From positions 5,898,268 through 5,962,267 of the forward strand of contig OU342639.1 of assembly GCA_910589415.1 (NCBI GenBank): a DNA stretch of 64,000 nt, given 5' to 3'. The position numbers were made by a program, and so were the translations under genes. Position 1 is the stretch's first letter. The number at the start of each line of letters is the position of its first letter. Origin of the DNA: Malachius bipustulatus. Lineage: Eukaryota; Arthropoda; Insecta; Coleoptera; Melyridae. Of this stretch, positions 37,902-48,300 are shown in pieces. The notes beneath the pieces were generated by a model. The model saw nothing but the letters and a program-made list of their open reading frames with translations, was not told the origin of the DNA and ran no database searches.

Positions 37902-38956
37902 ATGCTTTTGAGATTTTGCCCCTTCTGTGAAAACATATTGATCCTACAGAAGACTAGAACACAAGGCCCAGGAACACAGTTCGCATGTGATATATGCCCT
38001 ATATATTTCTTAAATCGAAAGCTAGTGAGTGTAACTCATTTTCACAAAAATAGGGTAAGTTTCCTTTAGTTTGATCCTAATCTAATAGCTGGTATAAAAT
38101 TAAACTAAAAGCACTGGAACTAAACTACTTGAGTTTATCATTATTGTGAGTACACAATCCTGGAGGGAACTACTCCACATGCCATGTTTCTTGGAATATT
38201 GAACACTGGTTGGGACTTTGGACCCAGTGAAAATTTTTGCAGCACTAGCAGCAGTTACCCCACAGTGATTAGGGGGTAATCCTGTTGTTTAGTCTTCCAA
38301 AACACCCCTCACATGCCCATTCCACTTTTTCCACTGGCGTCGCTCACAGCAGTCACAGCATTGCTGCATTAAATCAGGTCTTTGGTCAGGGTAGATTTTT
38401 TTTTTATTTTAGAGACATTTAAAGGAAAAAACCTACCCTGACCAAAGACCTGATTTAATGCAGCAACGCTGTTAGCGACGCGAGTGGAAAAAGTGGAATG
38501 GGCATGTGAGGGGTGTTTTGGAAGACTTAACAACAGGATTACCGATTAGGGTACCCAAGCAAAAATGTCACCTTGGCGTATCAGGCTAGATCGAATTATC
38601 TGCATCTTCAATCAGTAATCTTGTAATCCCAAGAAATTATTTTTCTCCCGTGCCTTCAAAATTAAGCTACTCAATAACTGATTAATGATTATAGTCTATG
38701 GATGAATAGAAAAATAATATAAAAAAGGGTTGAAGCTAGAACTAAATATATTTTTTAATTACAGGAACCAGATGAAATTATTGACAGCGAGCAGGTCTGG
38801 AAGAATGCTGAAAAAACAAGCTCTGTTACTTGTCCCAGGTGTTCTGGTGAAGGTGCATACTTTACACAAATCCAAACAAGATCTGCGGACGAGCCTATGA
38901 CGATTTATTATCGGTGTTGCAATCACAGGTGCTCATATTATTGGCGTGATGATTGA
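37902..38956 (+). CDS. POLR3K: RNA polymerase III subunit RPC11 (RPC10)
   Basis: Two exons, 37902-38054 and 38765-38956, splice in phase 0 to a 114-residue protein; the human protein is 108. It is the small TFIIS-like subunit of RNA polymerase III, needed for transcript cleavage, termination and reinitiation in the nucleus. The N-terminal zinc ribbon is seen as CPFC and CDIC. The C-terminal ribbon is CPRC with CCNHRC. Between them is the hallmark acidic-hairpin motif QTRSADEPMT, which carries the cleavage-stimulating Asp-Glu pair. The start is the first ATG and gives the family-typical MLLRFCPFC beginning. The 710-bp intron carries a foldback MITE with an 8-bp target duplication, and a hAT remnant begins 58 bp after the stop, so transposons crowd the gene while leaving coding sequence intact. 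Confidence 0.95.
38275..38543. mobile_element. Foldback MITE with 8-bp target duplication, in POLR3K intron
   Basis: GGTAATCCTGTTG at 38275 and its inverse ending at 38543 bound arms of about 115 bp around a T-rich loop. Perfect 8-bp direct repeats GATTAGGG flank it at 38267-38274 and 38544-38551. An 8-bp duplication is characteristic of hAT (also P and Merlin) transposases, so this is probably a hAT-mobilised non-autonomous element. In the pre-mRNA the arms would form a long hairpin. Confidence 0.9.
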
Positions 38957-39116
38957 GATCACCATTTGAAAGTTTTTCCTTTTTCGTTGTACTTAATATT
39001 GTTGTATTGTGCTCAGTGGCGGCTCGTGGGTAACGAAAATGGGAGTGCACATTACATTTTTTAAATAAAACACCCTCCTGTTACTTTTTATAATTTTCAC
39101 AAACACACATTTTTAA

Positions 39117-39826
39117 CACGTTCACTGCTAATCAAATATGTTGACCTTCCCCTAACCCTGGTAAGATTTTTTCCATGTAGGGCATTTTTTTGGTCACAAA
39201 TGTTAAATAAATTGTTACTAAGGTGATTTATGTTGTTTATACATATATATGTTACAAAACGCCGATCCGCGTCACTAGCACCTAGAATCTACGTCTGTAC
39301 TTGTGTGCTAATCGACGCGGATACGCGTCGTAATAACAATTGAAAAAAAAAAGATCTATAATGTTACATTTATTTATTATGTGAAAAAATACAATATATG
39401 TGTAAACAGTCAAATAAAAGTGACTTCAGTCAAAAAATAACATTCATATCTGAAAAACAAAAAACAAATACATAATAAAAAACCGTTCAAAAACATAATA
39501 AAAAATCAGTTTTTGCTTATTTTTCCAATCAAATTGGGTTTTCTTAACACCAGAAGGTCCTGCATGACTATCCGTCATGTTACTAAATACTTGTAGTACC
39601 TACCGCCACGCAGACGCCTAGTTTCTGGTGGTGAAATTGAAAACTATAGCAAACACGTGTTTCTGTAACGTTTGACTAGGTGCTCCTCCAATATGAACAT
39701 CCCAGCTTGAATGCTAAGCATACCATGCTTGATTACAAGTGACGACCAACGAAACGCGGATCCGCGTCAGAAGCACTAAGGTTGGAAACTTCTCGACGCG
39801 GATCCGCGTCATTAGCAGTGAACGTG
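39117..39826. mobile_element. piggyBac-like non-autonomous element (TTAA flanks)
   Basis: CACGTTCACTGCTAAT at 39117 and its exact inverse ending at 39826 are flanked by TTAA on both sides (39113-39116, 39827-39830). TTAA duplication is the signature of piggyBac. Near each end are near-palindromic GACGCGGATCCGCGTC motifs and variants (about 39261, 39314, 39754, 39795). No transposase is seen. It sits inside the hAT remnant and is therefore younger. Confidence 0.85.
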
Positions 39827-39884
39827 TTAATCAAACACATTTTTTAATAAGTTTTTATTGTTAAAATAAAAATTTTCTTTATTT

Positions 39885-40124
39885 TCAAATGCAAGTTTTA
39901 TATCGGAACTGAAGACGTCTGTCCTTTTTTGAAATGAATTCTTCAATAACCAATTCGTTAAAATTATCAATATCTTGAATCATTTCCTTTTCAATTGACA
40001 ACATTGCGAGAGCAGTTAGTCTATTCTGGCTCATCGTACTCCTAAGAAATCCTTCTAATGATAAGGAGGAAAAATTTATTGTTTTCAAGTATTCCACACT
40101 AATATTGATCGGAACAGCCGTCAT
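39885..40124 (-). pseudogene. hAT transposase C-terminal dimerisation fragment
   Basis: A 79-residue frame contains LRSTMSQNRLTALAMLSIEK followed by acidic DIDNFNELVIEEF and a basic end. This matches the C-terminal hAT dimerisation region of the ZMYM-like (TTF-type) transposases. Upstream to the element's 5' end only about 480 bp remain, so the zinc finger and the catalytic domain are deleted. Confidence 0.75.
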
Positions 40125-40858
40125 ATCTAACGATGATTTTTTATGAAAGCAATAAAACGTCCGCTACTATAGGATTCACCCTTCTCGAACTTTTCCTTAT
40201 AAATCCCAGCGTGAAACTGACTGTGCACGGATAGCTTGTGCACATAGGTCAGCTTAAGAAATCAGTTGTCACTCCCGAGTTAGAGGGGGCGGAAGGAAAC
40301 GGCTTCGCACTGTCCAGACGGACCGAGTTCCATGTGCACTGCACATGAGGCCTGTCCATAGGAAACCGGTCGAAGTGCCGGAACTGCTGGATTCATATTT
40401 ATTTAATCGTTTTATGACATCAGATTCATCAAAACGGGCCGGACTAATGGAGTTAAATTAAATAATTTTATGCAATAACTACCTACTTTTATATCTTTCA
40501 ACAGGACAGGATACCTATGTTTAGAGAAAACTTTTAAGACATTTTTACTTTTTTATTGGGGGTGCACGTGCACATGTGCACTTATTGAAGAGCCGCCACT
40601 ATTTGTGCTTCTGTTTATTTTGTACTATTGAAAACTTTAAAGAGTCACATAACTTTTATGGAAAATATTAAACTTGGCATATTATTATTATGAAACATTG
40701 ATGAATCAAACAAGTGATGATATTCTGTAATTGTTATGAATAAATAAAAATATTTAACTAAAACCCATTTTTATTATATTTTTATGTTTACAAAGGTGTT
40801 CATCTCTACTTATTTTGATTGAGCCTGACTTCTGCATGTGAAATTTCAACACTACAAT

Positions 40859-41098
40859 AATTGAACCCTATGCTGCAACAACGTTGTAAGTGATAAAAGT
40901 AAATTTTGCGGAAATCGAAATAAACATTTTTTGTGAACCAATATAATATATCAGCTTACAAACATTAATATATACATTAAGCAGCATGTCATTACTGTTC
41001 TGTTCAGTATGAACAACTCATACTGAATGTTGTTGCATGGAAAGCCAACATTTGCTCACATTGTCGCTTACAACGTTGTTGCAGCATAGGGTTCAATT
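40859..41098. repeat. Small MITE-like element, 32-bp inverted termini
   Basis: AATTGAACCCTATGCTGCAA at 40859 is repeated inverted, ending at 41098, with 32 perfectly paired bases. Inside, another short inverted pair (CAGTATGA with TCATACTG) lies near 41007-41035. There is no protein and no clear target duplication. Confidence 0.75.
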
Positions 41099-42207
41099 GT
41101 TATGTCAGCAATTATTTTTATTTCCATTTTTTTTTTACATGTTTTACAATTTTTAATACCTAATTATTTTAATGTATTACAACGAAATTGAAGAATAATC
41201 AAATCTGACAGTTCATGGTCAATTTCACTGCAAATGTTCCCAATATGAGGTCACGATAGTACAAGCTTGAATTAATTCAAATGTATAATTATAAAAGAAA
41301 ACTAATTTTACCACTTTTTTTTTGCTTATTGACCTAAAACTTAATAGTTAAAAAAAATTTTCAAAAATATGATTTTCTTAATTTTCACCAAGTAACAAGA
41401 TGTAATGAAAAATAATGAGATCTGGCAACTGTGGACGTCGTGCTAGAGCAGTTGTTGTACTTAGCGCTACCGCCGTCTTGGCGCTGTATTCGAATTCTTG
41501 AAGATTTGAATGCACCGCTGCCATGTTGAACATTATTTCACTAAATTTGAGTTGTTACTATTTTATTTACTAAAATAAATTTATTTTAAAAAAGAGACTT
41601 TGTACTAATATTGATGGATTTAAGGCCGATTTAAACTTACTAAGGTTTCTTTAGCTCTCTTTTCGTATGTCTAGCAATTGAACAATTTTTGTAACTGAGT
41701 TAGAGCTTATAGGATTTTTTATTAGATATTAACGAAATACGTATCTAAGATAGAATGAGAATTTATAATTCAAATTAAAATAAATGTAAAAATTAAATTG
41801 ATTTTCATACCTTCCTTGAAAGCATTAAAAAAATTAATTAGGTACTTACACGTTACGAGTAGCAGTAAAAAATTAAATTAAATTAATCTTAGAAAGGAAT
41901 TAAACAGAAAAGTGAAGAGAACAACTAAGATGTAAGTGTAAAAGTATAATTTAATATAAAAATTAATAATCATTGTAGTTTGGAGACCGGGCCATAGTGT
42001 TAGAGGTTATAATTATAATTAAACTGTTAAACGTGACAACGTTGCAGACATTATCTAGGTCACTGTCTCATTTCAGTGGTGTAATTATTGACGAATGACG
42101 ACTGTACTGACACTGACGTGCAGCGCTTCATGCTTCATAAAATGTAAATACGAGAAGGAGATTAGAATTTCGAGACCTTTGCCTTTTATTTATTTATTAA
42201 TTATTTT
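41099..42207. other. Intergenic region upstream of CPT2
   Basis: AT-rich with no repeat boundaries seen. It should contain the CPT2 promoter, but I could not place one. ATG 42208 followed by a GTAAGT donor at 42259 is a possible first exon; its phase only fits if the next exon begins at 42400 and not at the better acceptor at 42380. Confidence 0.4.
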
Positions 42208-42381
42208 ATGAAGATATTAGACGCTACGTCTACGTGGTCAACTTGCTTGCTTCAATATGTAAGTTACCATGTCTAATTTTTAGGGTAATAAGTTTTCTAG
42301 CAGCATAATATAATGGGTGTTGATTGAAAATTACCATACTGAAAAAAATGTTGATGACTATTATTACTAATTATTTTTAGG

Positions 42382-45300
42382 TCTTCGGTCTTACGACAGA
42401 AAGCGGACTTCTTCACTAAATCAGAGAGAGTAGCAAAAATTATAAACAAGTCGTCCGATTTTGTGGAGTCTCAGTTCCTACAACGAAGCAAAATTCCAAC
42501 TTTACATTTTCAAAAATCTTTACCCCGTTTACCAATTCCCAAACTAGAATTAACATGCCAAAGATACCTGGCCGCTCAGAGACCCCTACTCTTAGACGAT
42601 GCTTATCGAAACACAGAAACAAAAGTCCAGGATTTTTCCATGACTGTTGGTAAAGATCTACAAGAAATGCTGATTAAATTCGACAACAACAACAAACACA
42701 CCAGTTATATATCTGAACCATGGTTTGACATGTATCTGTCTGACCGAAAACCATTACCGATTAACTATAATCCAATGCTGGTGATGAGCGATGACGAACG
42801 ACCTGGATACAACAATCAACTGATCCGTGCAACAAATATGATTGTGAGTTCGTTGCGATTTTATAAGTCATTGAAAGCAAACCTCTTGGAGCCAGAAGTG
42901 TATCATATGAATCCGAAGAAGAGTGACACACTTCTTTTTCGAAATGTATGCGCTGCAGTTCCGGCATCCGTATCTTGGTACGCCGCTTATATGTTCAATG
43001 CTTACCCCTTGGATATGAGCCAGTACCCCAATCTTTTCAACTCATCCAGAGTTCCTGAAACTGATAAAGACAGGATTGTACAGAAAACCGGTAGTCACAT
43101 AACAGTGCAGTACAGAGGTCACTTCTATGCATTCAGAGTAATTGATAATGATGATAGCATTATACCGGCCGAAGTGATCATGGGCAGGCTAAAGTCTATA
43201 TTAAACGATGATGTGAAGAGTTGTGAATTTCCAGTTGGTGTCCTGACGACCACCGAGCGTAATAAATGGGCTACGGTTCGTCATTTATTGGCTAAAAATG
43301 GCAATGAGTTGCATTTGAAATTTATTGATTCTGCTCTCTTCAATGTATGCCTTGATGAAGAAACAGTGGGAGCTGATCCTTGCTTAATTACAAGGCAATT
43401 CTTGCATGGTGATGGTCACAATAGGTATTACGGTAGCTTTTTATATAGCCTTTTAGTTTCTTAGATCTATTTTTCCAAAATCGATAAACTGGAATTTATC
43501 TCTTAGAAAGAGCACTAAGAGAAATACCAATACTAAACGATAGGGCCTACGGTAACAGCAGAACATGCATTTACGTAAAAAAGGAACTGAAAGTCCTGGT
43601 TATAACACATTTATGTTTCAGTGAAATATCATATGGATGGGGCAGCCAAGGAGCTTATAGTAGTTTCATTATACCTACCATATGACCCCACCAGTCCCCC
43701 TCCATCACAGGAAATGGAACTACTGGTTAAGTACTGCGAGGACCATAACCTCCAGGTAATTATTAGTGTCGATGCAAACTCCCATCACGCGGGGCAGCAG
43801 CGACACAAACAACAGAGGTGAGTCACTGTTACAGTTTATGGTATCCAGGAAACTGGAACTTCTGAATAGAGGCAGGGAACCCACCTTTGTAACATCGAGA
43901 CGGAAAGAAATAATTGACATCACCTTAGCTTCCCCTCGTATCGGCTCCCGGGTAGTCAAGTGGCGTGTATCTGATGAACCGTCCCACTCAGATCACAGAT
44001 ACATTCAGCTGGAAATCAACTCCGTTATATATATATATTTCGTATGAATTATTACATTTTAAATTAGAAGGATGATGTGGATATATGATTTATAAGTACA
44101 ATATTGTAGAATTTTCATCATTGTGGGGGTAGAACGTACGGTTTGTAGAATATAAGGATGAGTTGTTGATATCATGGTGAACCATTCGCTTTTCCAGCCA
44201 GTCTAGGGAAAAACCCCATAAAAAACCTAGACACACCATTCAGTTCATATTGGTTTTAGACTTTGTAACCAATTTATTGCATCTGGAGTAAGGCGGTGGA
44301 TGTCATTGAAACCGCCAAGAAATTTAGTTTCTGGACACTCTTCTACAATATGAGTAATTGTTTCCTCAACTTCGCCACAAGTGAGACAATTTGGACTTGG
44401 AACTGCCATCCATTTGAATAACATTGAGTTACAGCGTCCATGGCCAGTTCTTAAACGATTCAGTTTACTCCAGAGCTTTCTCGGTAGGTCGAATCCGGGA
44501 ACTTCCTTTGTTGGATCTTGGATAAGGTGATGATTGAAAACATTCTGAACGCTCCATTCAGACTTCCAAGAATCCAGTGGGGAAAAGATCTCATGATTTT
44601 GTTGCCAAAATGGATTTCGAGATTTCAGTCTTGTTGTAGGAGGATTCTGAAGATCATGCCAGATTGGAAATTCCGGTGTGCATTTGTCGAATTCTCGCTT
44701 AGCCGCTATTTGTCTTCTGATTCTTGGTGGTGTAATGTTTGAAATTACCGGCAGCCAAGGTGTTGGAGTTGACTTAATACAACCAGTAATAACTCGCATG
44801 GTGGTGTTCAATTCAGAATCAATTTTATGGACATGAGCGCTATTCATCCAGATTGGGCAACAATATTCGGCCGTAGAATACACAAGTGAGATGCTTGCAA
44901 CTCTTAATGTGTCTGCATGAGCTCCCCAATCCGAACCGGCAAGTTTATGTAAAAGGTTGTTTCTTGTTTTAAGTTTCTTGCGCAATTTGTCAATATGCGG
45001 CTTGTAGGTTAATGAAGTATCAAAAGTTACTCCAAGGTATACTGGATTGAAATTGTGTTTCAAGATTACATTGTCCATCGAGACTTGTAATTTTCGATGT
45101 TTTTCGTGGTTGTTCAGGTGGAAACAAGATACTTCGGTTTTGTTGGGATTGGGGTAAAGACGCCATTTCTTGAAGTAGTCTACCATTATTTGGATGTCTT
45201 CATTTAGTACATTTTCGATTTCTCCAAAACATTTATGTTGATAAGAAAGAGCCAAATCATCAGCGTATATGAGTTTTCTGCAGGTAGTCTCTGGTAAGTC

Positions 45301-48300
45301 ACTGGTATATAAGTTGAACAATAATGGCGCTATTACTGATCCTTGAGGAAGTCCATTATTCAGGTATTTGACTTTGCTGCTTTTTTCATTAATGAAAACT
45401 CGAAGTTTCCGGTTTGATAGCATATTATCAATTAAGGTGACAACTCTTCTGCAGTTAATGGTTTTGTATAATTTGTGAAGAAGGCCATCTTTCCAAACAG
45501 TATCATATGCGGATGTTAGATCAATTATTAAGGCAATTCCTGTTTTCAGCTGTTTTTGAAAACCTGTTTCGATGTGAGTAGTGAGTGATAATACTTGATC
45601 ACAACAGTTTCTGTTTGGACGAAAACCAGCTTGTTCTTGGGGAACCATATCATTTATCAAAGGAGAAATTCTGTTGTAAATCATCCTCTCCATCACCTTA
45701 TAACATACACTTAGCAATGATATAGGCCTATAATTACTTGGATCATCTGCTATTCTCCCTGGTTTCAAGATTGCAATAACCTTTGACTGTTTAAACTCGG
45801 CAGGTAACTTCCCTGAAAGTAATATGTCATTGAAGAAGGACAGTAACCAATTTTTTGCAAAATTTCCCAGGTGTTTCAAAAATTCTGGGTAAACTCCATC
45901 AAAGCCAGCAGCTTTTCTGATTTTAGTTAACTTGATGGCTGCTTTCAATTCTTCGAAGGTGAAAGGTTGTCCTATTTCGTCGGAAATCTCTGCTTGCTTC
46001 GTTTGTTTTTGTATAGTCCTTTTCATTTTATTGACTTGATGTTTGTCGATGTTTATCATGTTCGACACTTTGACTAATCGAGAAGCTATCGCATTTGGAG
46101 ATATTTTCGATTGGATTTTCTCTCGTTGATTGGCTGTTTCTAGTTTTCGCAGTAAAGACCAACTACTACGACTTGAATGAGTAAAATTCATACTCTCCAT
46201 TAACGTATTCCACTTATTTTTCCTTGCATTGTTTAAAGATTTTAATATCAAGTTTGCATTATCATGAGATGGATTGTTTGAATATTGTTGAAACAAATCT
46301 TTGGTTTCTTGAGACCAGCCTGGGATGTAATTTTTGCGAAAACCCCTTGGAATTGTTTTCTTGGCTGATCCTTTTAAAACACCAACAAACTTGTCGTAAT
46401 TTGATGAAACTGGTGGAATCCAACGAAGAGTACTACTGTCCACTGATTTACTGAATTTCGTCCAGTTGGCTTTTTGAAAATTCCACCTTGGTTTTGGTAT
46501 TGATGATACAAGGGGAATTTGAACACCAATATTTAGGATACTCGGTCGATGTTGACTATGTGGAAAACTTTTCAGCACTTTTCTGGAAGTCTGTAATGGT
46601 CTATAATCGTTATCCATGGAGACGATGCATAGGTCTGGATTGTAGTCTCTATTCCATCTAGCCGAGTGAAAAGTTTTGTTGTCTTTGGCATCAAAAACGA
46701 GATGTACATTGTTTATCTCCATCCATTCCTGTAGTGAAATTCCATTCTGGTCTGAACTGTCATATAACCATTGAACATGATGACAGTTGAAATCACCAAT
46801 GTATATTGCAGGATGAGGAGATGTAGTGTCGAAATCATATCAACTCCGTTGATAAGACAGCAGAACTGTGTCGCAATCCACGAAAGACTGACTGGGCGAG
46901 GTACAGGGCGGAGTTGAGGGCAAATCTAACCAATGTCAAAAGCAACAACATTGCATGCATACAGGGTGCACCATGTATCCTTCTCTATATTGCTATCTCC
47001 TGAACGCTAATAGATACAGGGTCGGTTAAATTAAAGAAAAGATGCGCAGTTATGTGGCCATCTCGAATCCGTCAAGATATGCAAGATATCTGTGACCGTT
47101 CCTGAAATATCCTGAAAAAAACTGAAAAATCGAGATTTCTTATTTTCGTCATATCTTTTTTATTATTGGAAATTGATAAATAATTTTTTGTAGCCTTACA
47201 TAAGCCGTTATAAGCTATCCATCTGACATTTCAAAAATTTTCAAGGCCTACTAGATCCAAGAGTTTTCACAGTCAACTTTCGTTTTTCTTATGGCCGCCA
47301 TATTATTTTTTTATGTCGTTCGATATGAAAAAAATAATGAAAACCAAAAATTATTAAACTTCAAAAAAAAAAAATCAAATTTTTATTTTTATTTTTTCAA
47401 AGAAAAACCTAAAAAAAATCGTCGAAAAACGTCAACATTTGTAAAATACGCCGAAATAGTGCTTGCCTTATGGGTTTTTAATTTATCTATGAAATTCGGT
47501 CTAAAAAAGTGTCTTTATTGTAAAGAAAAAAGAAGAATAAATTTTTTTTAAATTTATTTTTTGAAGTTTAACAATTTTTGGTTTTTATGATTTTTTTTAT
47601 ACCGAAGAACATAAAAAAACAATATGGTGGCCATAAGAAAAACGAAAGTTTACTATGAAAATTATGGGATCTAGTCGGCTTTGAAAATTTTTGAAATGTC
47701 AGATGGGTAGCTCTGGCCGGCTTATGTAAGTCCACAAAAAATTATTCATTAATCTCCAATAATAAAAAAGATATGGCAAAAATAAGAAATCTCGATTTTT
47801 CAGTTTTTTCAGGATATTTCAGGAACGGTCACAGATATCTTATAATATGTTTCGACGGATTCGAGATGGCCACAAAACTGCGCTCCTTTGGACTTGTTTA
47901 ACCGACCCTGTATCTGTTAGCGTTAGGAGATAGCAATATAGAGAAGGATATATGGTGCACCTGTATACGATATCGAGGTAGCTACAGAACAACTCCAAGT
48001 AGCCATTACAACCTCATATCACAACAACTGTACTCAGACACCCCGTCGGAAAGGTGGGGATGTCAGTTGGTGGAACCCCAAACTGGCGGAAATGAGACAG
48101 AGAACACGTAAGCTTTTTAACAAAGCCAAGAAAACAGGAAAGTGGGACGAATATAAGACCACCATTACTGAATACAACAAGGAGATCAGATTTGCAAGAA
48201 GAGCTGCGTGGAGGAAGCTCTATCAGGATGTGGAAACGACATCCGAAGGAGCAAGACTCTACAAACTCATGGCAAAAGATCCCCTGAACCCCATTGGTAC

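Larger units (their letters stand above)
39014..40601 (-). mobile_element. hAT transposon remnant
   Basis: The left end CAGTGGCGGCTCGTGGG and the right end GAGCCGCCACT are inverted repeats. The flanking 8-mers ATTGTGCT (39006-39013) and TTTGTGCT (40602-40609) match at seven of eight bases, as expected for an old hAT duplication. The transposase tail is on the minus strand. A TTAA-flanked element lies inside. It begins 58 bp after the POLR3K stop, so it inserted in or next to that gene's 3' untranslated region. Confidence 0.85.

Noticed and set aside
42208..42258. ATG followed by a GTAAGT donor as CPT2 exon 1
   Set aside because: Phase does not fit the strongest acceptor at 42380; it fits only a weaker acceptor at 42399, so it was left as a possibility and not annotated.
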